A DNA stretch of 31,917 bases. Origin: an uncultured Collinsella sp. GTDB lineage: Bacteria; Actinomycetota; Coriobacteriia; Coriobacteriales; Coriobacteriaceae. A program made the position numbers and the translations under genes. The notes beneath the pieces are model-generated. The model was not told the origin of the DNA and made no database searches. It saw nothing but the letters and a program-made list of their open reading frames with translations. Below are positions 7,510 to 15,075 of the stretch, piece by piece (position 1 is the stretch's first letter; the number at the start of each line of letters is the position of its first letter). Location of the stretch: assembly GCA_900546105.1 (NCBI GenBank), contig URBP01000014.1, positions 1 to 31,917 of the forward strand, written 5' to 3'.

Positions 7510-9054
7510 GTGGCCGGAATCGGTTTTGAGCTCAAGCGCCTGTTTAGGCGCAAGGGTCTGTTTGCCACGATGCGCGCCTATGGCTACGCTGGCATTGTGT
7601 GCACGGGCCCCATGCTGCTGGGCGTGCTGCTCCAGGTGGGTATCTTGGTGCTGTGCGGTCTGTGGGGTGTGGGCCGTGCCAACCAAGATCTGCTGGTGTG
7701 CATGGTGACCTATACGCTGCTGGCGTCGCTCACGCTCACGAGTTTTTTCTCTATGCCGGTCACGCGCTTTTTGGCTGATATGTTGTTTGCCGAGCGCGAG
7801 GACGAGATTCTGCCCTCGTTTTGGGGCTCCAATGCTGTCATGCTCGTTGCGGGCACGGTGCTCTACGGTGTCTTTCTGCTGTTCTCGGGCGCCACGCTGC
7901 TGCAGGGGCTGCTATGCCTGTGGCTGTTCAACATTATGATCGTCAACTGGAACGGCATGAGTTACCTCACGGCCATCAAGGATTACCGCGGTATCCTGTG
8001 CAGCTTTGCGGCTGCCATTGGCGTGGCGTGCCTGTGCGCCCTGGCCGCGCTGGCGCTGGGACTGCCGCCGGTCGAGGGCCTGTTGGCATCAATTGCTCTG
8101 GGCTACGGCGTGATGCTCGCTTGGGACGTGGTGCTGCTGTACCGGTATTTTCCGCAGAGCGATCGCAGCCCCTGGCTCTTTTTACGGTGGCTCGATCAGT
8201 TTATGCCGTTGGCGCTCACGGGCTTGTTTACCAACCTGGGCCTCTTTGCGCACTTGGTGATAATATGGGCCGGCCCCATTGGCGTGCAGGTCAAGGGCTT
8301 GTTTTATGGTGCGCCCTACCACGATGTGCCGGCGCTTATCGCGTTTTTGACGATCCTGGTCACGTCCGTCAACTTTGTGGTCTCGGTCGAGGTCAACTTT
8401 TATCCGCGCTACCGCGACTACTACAGCCTGTTCAACGACGGTGGCGTGGTGGGCGACATTGTGGTGGCCGAGGAGGAAATGCTTGCCACGCTCAACCGAG
8501 AACTGCGCTTTTGTGCGCTCAAGCAACTGTTTGTGACGGCGGCGGTCATCTCGCTCGAGACCACGGTGCTGTCGGCCCTACCGTTGGGCTTTAACAACCT
8601 GATGCACGGGTATTTTCGCACGCTGTGCGTGGGCTACGGCCTGTATGCCGTGGGCAACACGATCCTGCTGATCTTGCTGTACTTTACCGACTACAAGGGG
8701 GCCGTGCTGGCCTCGGGACTGTTTGCCGGTGTGGCCGGGCTGGCGACTGCCGTGTCGTTGCTTTTGCCGCAGCAGTTTTATGGCTTTGGCTTTTTGTTGG
8801 GTGCGGCGGTGTTTTTTATCGTGGCGCTGTCGCAGCTCGATACCTATACTGCCAACTTACCGTATCGTATCCTGAGTCAGCAGCCCATGGTGGCGACCGA
8901 CAAAACGGGTCGCTTTACGGAGTTGGGCCGCTTGCTCGACTGTGCCGAGCAGCGCTATGAGGAAGGCCGCCATAAGGGTGAGCCGCATGGCGCTTTTGAG
9001 CGCACGGTGGTCCGTGTGTATCGCAACCATTGGGGAGGTTCTGATGACCGATAG
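7510..9054 (+). CDS. pelG: PelG-type polytopic membrane protein (Wzx/MOP-like)
   Basis: 514 residues from a GTG start 3 nt after pelF, with GAGGGGGAG upstream. The N-terminus AGIGFELKRLFRRKGL is typical of PelG (AGIGFEL...). The rest is almost entirely hydrophobic with about twelve membrane segments, as in MOP-superfamily flippases. PelG works with PelD, PelE and PelF as the membrane part of the Pel synthase/exporter. A charged ~50-residue cytoplasmic tail ends the protein. The last 11 nt overlap the next gene, which couples the CotH-like gene to the Pel set. Confidence 0.88.
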   Translation: MAGIGFELKRLFRRKGLFATMRAYGYAGIVCTGPMLLGVLLQVGILVLCGLWGVGRANQDLLVCMVTYTLLASLTLTSFFSMPVTRFLADMLFAEREDEILPSFWGSNAVMLVAGTVLYGVFLLFSGATLLQGLLCLWLFNIMIVNWNGMSYLTAIKDYRGILCSFAAAIGVACLCALAALALGLPPVEGLLASIALGYGVMLAWDVVLLYRYFPQSDRSPWLFLRWLDQFMPLALTGLFTNLGLFAHLVIIWAGPIGVQVKGLFYGAPYHDVPALIAFLTILVTSVNFVVSVEVNFYPRYRDYYSLFNDGGVVGDIVVAEEEMLATLNRELRFCALKQLFVTAAVISLETTVLSALPLGFNNLMHGYFRTLCVGYGLYAVGNTILLILLYFTDYKGAVLASGLFAGVAGLATAVSLLLPQQFYGFGFLLGAAVFFIVALSQLDTYTANLPYRILSQQPMVATDKTGRFTELGRLLDCAEQRYEEGRHKGEPHGAFERTVVRVYRNHWGGSDDR

Positions 9055-10813
9055 GATGATGTCTCGCCGTCGCCTGTTTGAGGCGGCTGCCGGTGCGCTG
9101 TTGCTTTCGGGCTGCTCGGTGCAGGAAGACTCCTCGACCAAAAAGGTCAAAAAGCAGGACAAGATTAAAAAGGCCGAGTCCTCGGACGGTACCAAGCACC
9201 TACGCGATAAAGACGAGCTGTACGAGGTCTACGACGACTCGGGCATTGTGACCATGTACCTGACGGTCTCGCGCGGCAACAGCTCCGAGAACACCGACCA
9301 CAGCTGGGCCGAGATCAATACGTACTCGGTCTACGACTACGCTGACATGGGCGTGGCACGCTATCAGGTTTTGGGCCTGCTGCAGGCGGGCGACGAAGAC
9401 GGCCCGGTGGCCGGCGAGGTGGGCTATGGCGAGGAAGCGCCCAACGCCACCGTGCAGGTGCGCGGCCAGACGTCGAGTTCCAACACGCAAAAGAATTACA
9501 AGGTAGAGCTCAAAAAGGGCAAGGGTACCTGGCGCCAGCAGCGCGCGATTGCGCTCAACAAGCACATGGGCGAGGGTATGCGTTTTCGCAACAAGATGGC
9601 CTACGACCTTATCCGCGGGATTCCCCAGATGATGGGCCTTCGCACACAGTTTGTGCATCTGTGGGTGTGCGACCAGACCGAAAAGTCCAACGATACCTTT
9701 GAGGACTACGGCCTGTTTACGCAGGTGGAGCAGCTCAACAAGACGGCGCTTAAGGCACATGGCCTGGATAAGAGCGGGCACCTGTACAAGGTGAACAGCT
9801 TTGATTTCCATCGCTACGAGGACACCATTAAGCTTGCCGATGATCCCGACTATAACCAGGCAAACTTTGAGGGCATGCTCGAGATTAAGGGCGATACGGA
9901 CCACACCAAGCTCATCGAGATGCTCGATGCGCTCAATGATGAATCGCAAAAGATCGATGATGTGCTCGATACCTACTTTGATACCGAGAATCTGGTCTAT
10001 TGGCTGGCGTTTCAGATCCTGACGGGCAACTGCGATACGCAGAACCGTAACTGCTATCTGTACAGCCCTCTCAACTCAAATACCTGGTACTTTTTGGATT
10101 GGGATAACGACGGCATGCTGCGTAAGTTGGAGCTTTCTCTTACCGGGTTTTCGGACTACGCGAGCTGGGAGCGCGGCGCAAGCAACTACTGGGGCAACGT
10201 GCTGTTTAACCGCGCGTTGCGCAGCAAGTCGTTCCGCAGCGAACTCGACCGTGCCGTCAAGGACTTGCGCTCGTATTTGACCGAGACTCGCCTGACCAAG
10301 ATGATCAAGCACTACCGCGAGGTGACTGAATCCCTGGTCTTTGCTTCGCCCGATATCGACAATCTGCCTGTCACCAAGGACCAATACGAGCGGGTCGCCG
10401 CGGCGATTCCCTCCGAGATCGAGGAGAACTACAAGAGCTTTCGCGAGAGTTTTAAAAAGCCCATGCCGTTCTACATCGGCGTGCCGCAGATCGATAACGG
10501 TAAACTGCGCGTGAATTGGGACGCGTCGTACGACTTTAAGGCGCGCGACATTCGCTATACCGTGGAGCTGGCGCGCGACTATGCCATAAGCGACGTGGTC
10601 TTTAAGGCCGAGGACGTGCTGCTTCCCGAAGTGACCTGCGATGCGCCCGATTCCGGCCAGTATTTTGTGCGCGTGCGCGCCACCAACTCCGACGGCTATA
10701 CGCAAGATGCGTTTGACTACTATGTGACCGACGACGGCAAACACTACGGCATGAAGTGTTTTTACGTGCAAGACGGCGGTAAGGTCGTGGAGGACACGTA
10801 TGAGGAAGGCTAG
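9044..10813 (+). CDS. CotH-like kinase lipoprotein
   Basis: 589 residues from the ATG at 9044 (GGGGAGG at 9032-9038); a longer open frame upstream lies inside pelG and is rejected. The N-terminus has a twin-arginine-like stretch (SRRRLF), a short hydrophobic core and a lipobox LLSGC (C24), so it is probably a surface lipoprotein, perhaps Tat-exported. The CotH domain follows: VRGQTSSSNTQKNYKVEL (glycine-rich/Lys motif), then LDWDNDGM (D352, D354, D356), the acidic metal motif of CotH kinases. A C-terminal fibronectin-like stretch (~490-570, ending VRVRATNSDGYT) is likely. CotH is an atypical protein kinase known from Bacillus spore coats; its substrate here is unknown. Coupled to pelG and to the VTC gene. 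Confidence 0.82.
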   Translation: MTDRMMSRRRLFEAAAGALLLSGCSVQEDSSTKKVKKQDKIKKAESSDGTKHLRDKDELYEVYDDSGIVTMYLTVSRGNSSENTDHSWAEINTYSVYDYADMGVARYQVLGLLQAGDEDGPVAGEVGYGEEAPNATVQVRGQTSSSNTQKNYKVELKKGKGTWRQQRAIALNKHMGEGMRFRNKMAYDLIRGIPQMMGLRTQFVHLWVCDQTEKSNDTFEDYGLFTQVEQLNKTALKAHGLDKSGHLYKVNSFDFHRYEDTIKLADDPDYNQANFEGMLEIKGDTDHTKLIEMLDALNDESQKIDDVLDTYFDTENLVYWLAFQILTGNCDTQNRNCYLYSPLNSNTWYFLDWDNDGMLRKLELSLTGFSDYASWERGASNYWGNVLFNRALRSKSFRSELDRAVKDLRSYLTETRLTKMIKHYREVTESLVFASPDIDNLPVTKDQYERVAAAIPSEIEENYKSFRESFKKPMPFYIGVPQIDNGKLRVNWDASYDFKARDIRYTVELARDYAISDVVFKAEDVLLPEVTCDAPDSGQYFVRVRATNSDGYTQDAFDYYVTDDGKHYGMKCFYVQDGGKVVEDTYEEG

Positions 10814-11591
10814 CGCGCTGCTTGAGCGCTTGGCGGCCCCGCCTGTCCGTACCACGCAGGAGCGTTACCGCCACGAGCTCAAATATCTCATTAACGAGGG
10901 CGAGCACGCCGCGCTTGCCTGTCGCATGGCGCCGGTGTTCAAGCTGGACAAGCATGCGCGCTCGGGTGGTTACACCATTCGCAGCCTGTACTTTGACGAC
11001 TACTGCAACTCGGCCTACGAGGAAAAAGACGCCGGCATTCTCATGCGCAAAAAGTATCGCGTGCGTATCTATAACGGCAGCGACAAGGTGATTAAGCTCG
11101 AGCGCAAAAAGAAGTACGGCAGCTGGATCTACAAGGAGGACGCGCCGCTTACGCGCGGCGAGTTTGAGCAGATCCTGGCTGGCGACTACGACTTTTTGCT
11201 GAGGAGCCCGCACCAACTCTGCCGCGAGTTCTACATCGAGTGCATCTGCAACATGATGCGCCCGCGGACCATCGTGGATTACGAGCGCGAGCCGTGGGTG
11301 ATGGACGAGGGCACCGTGCGCATCACGTTTGACATGAACGTGCGTGCCGCGGTGGGAAGCTTCGATATCTTTGACGCGACGCTGCCCGCGCTGTCGGTCC
11401 TGGAGCCCGGCAAGCTGGTGATGGAGGTCAAGTTTACGGAGTTTTGCCCGCAGCTGGTGCGCGATATGGTGCCGCCGGGCGCGGCCGAGCTTACGGCGGT
11501 CTCTAAGTACTGCCTGTGTTACGAAAAGACCGCCTACCTGCGCGGATTTAACTACTGGGAATCGGATTTTGGGAACCGAGGGGATATATAG
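10800..11591 (+). CDS. VTC-domain polyphosphate polymerase-like protein
   Basis: 263 residues; the ATG at 10800 lies inside the end of the CotH-like gene (14-nt overlap) with GGAGG at 10789-10793. It carries the basic tunnel residues of VTC/polyphosphate polymerase domains in order: HELKYLI (E26, K28), IRSLYFDD (R61, Y64-D66), KYRVRIYN (R87, R89), IKLERKKK (K99, E101, K103), FDMNVRA, and VMEVKF (E209, K211). Nothing essential seems lost. No SPX or membrane segment is present, so a membrane partner is expected; the next gene (DUF4956) is the natural candidate. In yeast the VTC complex makes polyphosphate from ATP and moves it across a membrane. The same activity here is inference from family. 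Confidence 0.85.
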   Translation: MRKASALLERLAAPPVRTTQERYRHELKYLINEGEHAALACRMAPVFKLDKHARSGGYTIRSLYFDDYCNSAYEEKDAGILMRKKYRVRIYNGSDKVIKLERKKKYGSWIYKEDAPLTRGEFEQILAGDYDFLLRSPHQLCREFYIECICNMMRPRTIVDYEREPWVMDEGTVRITFDMNVRAAVGSFDIFDATLPALSVLEPGKLVMEVKFTEFCPQLVRDMVPPGAAELTAVSKYCLCYEKTAYLRGFNYWESDFGNRGDI

Positions 11592-11594
11592 ACC

Positions 11595-12260
11595 ATGAGC
11601 ACTAGGGACTTTTTTAAGAACTCCGTCTTGGAGGCGTTTGGCCAGGTCGACCCTGCCAAGATTGGCCTTTCGCTGCTCGTGGCGCTCGCCATGGGCATCC
11701 TGATCTATTACGTCTACAAGCGCTTTTTTACCGGCGTGGTGTATTCGCGTAGCTTTGCCGTGACGCTCGTAGGCATGTGCGTGCTCACGTGCATGGTGAC
11801 GCTCGCGATCTCGACCAACGTGGTCATCTCGCTCGGTATGGTCGGTGCTCTGTCCATCGTCCGCTACCGTACGGCGGTCAAGGACCCGCTCGACCTACTG
11901 TATCTGTTTTGGGCCATTACCACGGGCATTACGGCGGGAGCCGGCATGTATGCGCTCGTGGCGCTCACGGCGGTGGTGATTGTGGTGATGATTGCCGGCT
12001 TTGCGAGCCACCAGGACAAGGCGCGCGTGTACATGATGGTCATCCACTACACGGGCCAGACCACCGGCGACGATATCGTGCGTGCATTTGGCCGCACCAA
12101 GTTTACCGTCAAGTCCAAGACGATGCGCGGCGACAAGGTCGAAATGGCCGCCGAGGTGTTCTCGGACGGTGTGGATATGCCCTATGCTGACGCCATTCGC
12201 GCTCTCGACGGCGTGGAGGACCTGACGCTCATCCAGTACAACGGCGAATACCACGGCTAG
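11595..12260 (+). CDS. DUF4956 membrane protein, partner of the VTC protein
   Basis: 221 residues starting 3 nt after the VTC gene. About four membrane segments occupy residues ~20-140, including the family hallmark SLGMVGALSIVRYRTAVKDP. A soluble ferredoxin-like C-terminal domain (~145-221) follows. DUF4956 proteins are commonly seen next to VTC-domain and CotH-like genes; their function is unknown. The tight spacing suggests it gives the VTC domain a membrane channel or anchor. Last gene of the operon. Confidence 0.85.
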   Translation: MSTRDFFKNSVLEAFGQVDPAKIGLSLLVALAMGILIYYVYKRFFTGVVYSRSFAVTLVGMCVLTCMVTLAISTNVVISLGMVGALSIVRYRTAVKDPLDLLYLFWAITTGITAGAGMYALVALTAVVIVVMIAGFASHQDKARVYMMVIHYTGQTTGDDIVRAFGRTKFTVKSKTMRGDKVEMAAEVFSDGVDMPYADAIRALDGVEDLTLIQYNGEYHG

Positions 12261-12296
12261 GTTCGTTCCGGCGTTCGTCAGAACGCCGGAACGAAC
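12261..12296. terminator. Perfect 16-bp hairpin ending the Pel-type operon
   Basis: Arms 12261-12276 and 12281-12296 are perfectly complementary around a 4-nt loop, starting right after the DUF4956 stop. No T-run follows, so it is either a factor-dependent or transcript-protecting 3' hairpin, or an operator for the LacI-type regulator encoded next. The half-site GTTCGTTCCGG is GC-rich, unlike the LacI consensus. Confidence 0.55.
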
Positions 12297-12307
12297 AGGT
12301 ATCATGG

Positions 12308-12321
12308 TGAAACCGATTTCA
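12308..12321 (+). promoter_or_regulatory. LacI-family operator in the regulator's own leader
   Basis: TGAAACCGATTTCA fits the general LacI/CcpA operator pattern TGNAANCGNTTNCA and has the central CG. It ends 15 nt before the most likely start of the LacI-type gene (GTG 12337). This position suggests autoregulation. Confidence 0.6.
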
Positions 12322-12336
12322 ACGACAGGGGTACCC

Positions 12337-13317
12337 GTGGTAAAGATGAAAGATGTGGCCGAGCTGGCTGGCGTTTCGAGCGCCGCCGTCTCGCGCTATC
12401 TTAACGGTGGATATATCTCGGCCGATAAGGCCGAGCGCATTAAGCAGGCGATTGAGCAGACCGGATACGTTCGGTCTAACCAGGCTCGCGCGCTGCGTAC
12501 CGGCTCCACCAAGCTCATCGGCGTCATCGTGCCCAAGATCAACTCGGAATCCGTGAGCCGCATTACCGCCGGCATTGGCCAGGTGCTCGGTCGCCGTGGC
12601 TACCAGATGCTGCTTGCCAATACCGATAACGCCCCCGATCGCGAGCTCGAGTACCTCGATTTATTCCAAAACCACCCGGTCGATGGCATTGTGCTGGTGG
12701 CAACCATGATCACCGACGAGCACCGTCGCGCGATTGAGTTGTGCCGTGTGCCCATTGTGTTGATCGGCCAACATGTCGAGGGTGCGGCGTGCGTCTATCA
12801 CGACGATTACGAGGCCGCCTTTGAGCTGGGCCGTGCGCTTGCGGGCCGCGTGGACGGCAAGATCGCCTACATTGGAGTTACCGAAGAGGACCGCGCGGCC
12901 GGTTACGACCGTCGTCGTGGTTTTGAAGCTGGTCTGGGCGCCGCGGGTGTTGTGCTCGATCCCGAGCTGATTCGACGCGGCTCCTTTACCCTCGATTCCG
13001 GTTATCGTGCGTCGCGCGAGCTGCTGAGCGAAGTGCCGGATGTTTCGTTTATCGCCTGCGCGACCGACACCATGGCGGCGGGCGCGCTGCGTGCCATCGA
13101 TGAGGTTCGTGGGTCGGGCGAGGGGATGCACCGCGTGAGCGGTTTTGGCGACAACGCATTTTTGCGTGCGCTGACGGGCGGTATTTCTACCGTGCATTAT
13201 GGCTACCTGACCAGTGGCATCGAGGCCACCAATATGCTGCTCGACACGCTCGATGGCGTGGAAGGGGAGAGCTGCTTAAAGACCCTCAAGCTCGGCCATC
13301 AGCTTATGAATGTCTAG
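12337..13317 (+). CDS. LacI-family transcriptional regulator
   Basis: 326 residues from the GTG at 12337, which has AGGGG at 12326-12330. An upstream in-frame ATG at 12304 lacks a good ribosome binding site and would translate the operator. The N-terminal helix-turn-helix (MKDVAELAGVSSAAVSRYLNG) and hinge (ALRTGSTKLIGVIVP) are classic LacI. The remainder is a periplasmic-binding-protein-like effector domain (VDGIVLVAT; FIACATDTMAAGALRAI; YLTSGIEATNMLLD), most like sugar repressors of the ScrR type. The ligand is unknown. It could control the preceding exopolysaccharide operon, itself, or a distant sugar locus. Confidence 0.9.
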   Translation: MVKMKDVAELAGVSSAAVSRYLNGGYISADKAERIKQAIEQTGYVRSNQARALRTGSTKLIGVIVPKINSESVSRITAGIGQVLGRRGYQMLLANTDNAPDRELEYLDLFQNHPVDGIVLVATMITDEHRRAIELCRVPIVLIGQHVEGAACVYHDDYEAAFELGRALAGRVDGKIAYIGVTEEDRAAGYDRRRGFEAGLGAAGVVLDPELIRRGSFTLDSGYRASRELLSEVPDVSFIACATDTMAAGALRAIDEVRGSGEGMHRVSGFGDNAFLRALTGGISTVHYGYLTSGIEATNMLLDTLDGVEGESCLKTLKLGHQLMNV

Positions 13318-13388
13318 GCTTACGTGATCTACCGCGCGCTCAACATTTAGGCGTTCAGTCGCCTATCGGCGCTATACTGCAGCCGTTG

Positions 13389-13429
13389 CCCACGATACGG
13401 GAAACATCCGCATCGTGGGTTATTGTTTT
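13389..13429 (+). terminator. Intrinsic terminator between the LacI gene and the PLP-enzyme-like gene
   Basis: CCCACGAT (13389-13396) pairs with ATCGTGGG (13412-13419), extended by CGG/CCG inside, and TTATTGTTTT follows. It lies 72 nt after the LacI stop and only 16 nt before the next start. A TATACT at 13373-13378 (no convincing -35) could place the hairpin inside the leader of the next gene. Confidence 0.7.
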
Positions 13430-13445
13430 GAAGGGAAGGTGCCTT

Positions 13446-14423
13446 ATGGATGTGCGGCAGCTAGAAGAGGCCTGGGCTGCAAGGGCCGGCGCGCGTGAGG
13501 CGCGGTTGCTTGCGGCCTCGCATGTGCCGGCGGCGCTGTCTCTGCTGGGGATTGTACGTCCTGGCGATCGCCTGGTTGCGTTTGCCGATGATTTTGCCGA
13601 TGCGTTTGCGCACGGCTTTGATGGCCGCGACGTTGTGCTCGTGGGGGAACCGTCGGCTGCAGCGTTCGCTGCTGCGTCCGAGGGCTTTGATGCTTCGTTT
13701 GATGCTGAGGGGCCGCACCTGTGGTGGTTCGTCAACTCCATCTGTGGCTTTGGTCTGCGTGTGCCCGATCTGCGCGCTCTGGGCCGCGCTGCTCGTGAGG
13801 CCCACGCGCTGTTTGTGGTGGATAACACGGTGGCGTCGGCTTTTGGCTGCGATTCGCTGCGGCTGGGTGCCGCGCTGTCGCTCGAGGCGCTCGATCGCGT
13901 ATGCGCCGGTGATGCTCCGCGCAAGTTGGTTGCCGTATCGGTCGCGCGCTCACAGCTCAAGCGCCATCGCGTGGATGCCGCGGCTGAGTGCGCGCATGCC
14001 TTGCTTGAGGGCTGTGGCTTGGCCAAGCTTGACATGCCTGCTGACGAGGCCGGTGTGCTGGATCGGGGACTGGACTCGCTCGATGTCCGCATGCAGGCAC
14101 ATTTCGACCGCGCACGTGCGCTGGCCGAGTATCTGGCCGCCAACGAGATGGTGCGCAACGTGCGCTATCCCGGGCTGAGCTCGCATCCCGATCATGCTAT
14201 TGCGACGGGAATCCTCGAGCACGGCTTTGGCCCGGCAGTTGAGTTCGATCTTATCGAGCGAAGCGCGCGCGAGCTGTTCGGTGCTTTGCCGGAGGAATTC
14301 CGCACATCGCCCGCCGGCGGCGCAGCGGCCCCACGCGGCAAGCAGGGGAGCACCATCCGCCTCTTCGCTGGCACCGACAATCCCCTGGTCGTAGCGTCCG
14401 TCCTAGACAACGCCCTTCGATGA
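13446..14423 (+). CDS. Cystathionine gamma-synthase-like (Cys/Met PLP family) protein lacking the PLP lysine
   Basis: 325 residues from the ATG at 13446 (AAGGGAAGG upstream). The fold of Cys/Met-metabolism PLP enzymes is recognisable: FVVDNTVASAFG with the cofactor Asp (D126), and a C-terminal half with DSLDVRMQAHFDRARALAEYL and VRYPGLSSHPDH. Aligning DNT...LGA with cystathionine gamma-synthase puts the SATK lysine position at R151 (ALSLEALDRV), so the Schiff-base Lys is absent. The protein is also shorter (family usually ~380-400 residues), missing N-terminal parts. It may be a catalytically dead paralogue or have a new role. It is alone between a LacI gene and a bidirectional terminator. 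Confidence 0.7.
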   Translation: MDVRQLEEAWAARAGAREARLLAASHVPAALSLLGIVRPGDRLVAFADDFADAFAHGFDGRDVVLVGEPSAAAFAAASEGFDASFDAEGPHLWWFVNSICGFGLRVPDLRALGRAAREAHALFVVDNTVASAFGCDSLRLGAALSLEALDRVCAGDAPRKLVAVSVARSQLKRHRVDAAAECAHALLEGCGLAKLDMPADEAGVLDRGLDSLDVRMQAHFDRARALAEYLAANEMVRNVRYPGLSSHPDHAIATGILEHGFGPAVEFDLIERSARELFGALPEEFRTSPAGGAAAPRGKQGSTIRLFAGTDNPLVVASVLDNALR

Positions 14424-14496
14424 TTATTCTGGGACGGGGATTAAAAAATCATTAGGTACACAATGATTTTTTAATCCCCGTCCCAGAATAATCATC
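14419..14496. terminator. Very long perfect inverted repeat between convergent genes (bidirectional terminator or REP-like)
   Basis: Arms 14419-14453 and 14462-14496 (35 nt each) are perfectly complementary around the 8-nt loop AGGTACAC. The left arm contains the stop codon of the PLP-like gene. Each arm carries GGGACGGGGATTAAAAAATC, so a run of six T follows a GC-rich block on either strand. Placed between convergent genes, it should end transcription both ways. Such length and perfection are unusual for a simple terminator. Confidence 0.8.
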
Positions 14497-14510
14497 TATG
14501 GTGACCGACC

Positions 14511-14539
14511 AGCTAAAAAAGCCCCGTCCCAAATTAGCT
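14511..14539. repeat. Second copy of the CCCCGTCCCA motif with AGCTAA/TTAGCT ends
   Basis: AGCTAA (14511-14516) is inverted at 14534-14539, flanking AAAAGCCCCGTCCCAAA. The CCCCGTCCCA core is shared with the right arm of the long inverted repeat at 14462-14496, indicating a repeated intergenic motif. It overlaps the stop of the minus-strand gene. Confidence 0.45.
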
Positions 14540-14882
14540 ACTCTTTGATGCTGGCGATGAGGTCGTTTGCTTTGGTGGCAATGACGTTGTTGATGTCGGC
14601 CTGCAGCTCCTCGTAGACCGCTATGGCTCGCTCGCCGGCGGGGGTGAGGCTGGACCCGCGGGCGCCGTCGCGCTCGATGAGCTTGCAGCCCAGCTGACCT
14701 TCGGCTTCGTTCACAATGCGCCAGGCCTTGGAATATGCCATGCCCATGCTCTTGGCGGCACGGTTGAGCGAGTGCTCTCGGGCAATCCCCTGCAGCAGCA
14801 AGACGCAGCCGTGACCAAACACGCCCGGCAGATCTTTGTCGCACGCTTGAATGACCAACTTTGCCGTCGTCTTGTGCTTCAT
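14538..14882 (-). CDS. ModE-like winged helix-turn-helix protein (LysR-type HTH only)
   Basis: 114 residues from the ATG at 14882; a GTG at 14891 is possible but only 2 nt from the GGGGAG. It holds the DNA-binding domain of ModE/LysR-type proteins: FGHGCVLLLQGIAREHSLNRAAKSMGMAYSKAWRIVNEAEGQLG, then LIERDGARGSSLTPAG. Single-domain ModE-like proteins regulate molybdenum-related or other genes; no molybdate-binding (TOBE) domain is present. No molybdenum genes are nearby, so the target is unknown. It faces away from guaB with a 184-bp shared upstream region. Confidence 0.85.
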   Translation of the reverse strand: MKHKTTAKLVIQACDKDLPGVFGHGCVLLLQGIAREHSLNRAAKSMGMAYSKAWRIVNEAEGQLGCKLIERDGARGSSLTPAGERAIAVYEELQADINNVIATKANDLIASIKE

Positions 14883-14967
14883 ACGCTCCACGTCTCCCCG
14901 CTAAAGTGTTTGCTGGGCAAACGCAAAGCCTGCGTCTAACCCTCGTGTGCTCTTCTTAAATCATGCA

Positions 14968-14996
14968 TTGTAGCAGTCAAAGTGCGTTAAGATACT
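14968..14996 (+). promoter_or_regulatory. Candidate guaB promoter
   Basis: TTGTAG (14968-14973) and GATACT (14991-14996) are separated by exactly 17 nt. The predicted transcript start is near 15003, giving a ~73-nt leader that begins in the palindrome described next. Confidence 0.55.
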
Positions 14997-15005
14997 TCCC
15001 CAGTA

Positions 15006-15025
15006 TTGGGCGCCCAAGGTTGGGC
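15006..15025 (+). promoter_or_regulatory. Overlapping palindromes at the guaB transcript start
   Basis: TTGGGCGCCCAA (15006-15017) is a perfect 12-bp palindrome just after the predicted start point. A third half-site TTGGGC (15020-15025) makes GCCCAA-GG-TTGGGC, an alternative overlapping palindrome. It could be an operator, or a switch between two RNA pairings. Confidence 0.4.
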
Positions 15026-15075
15026 TGGGTCCTACGAGGCCTGCAGCCGACCGGTCGCATGGAAAAAGGAGAAAC

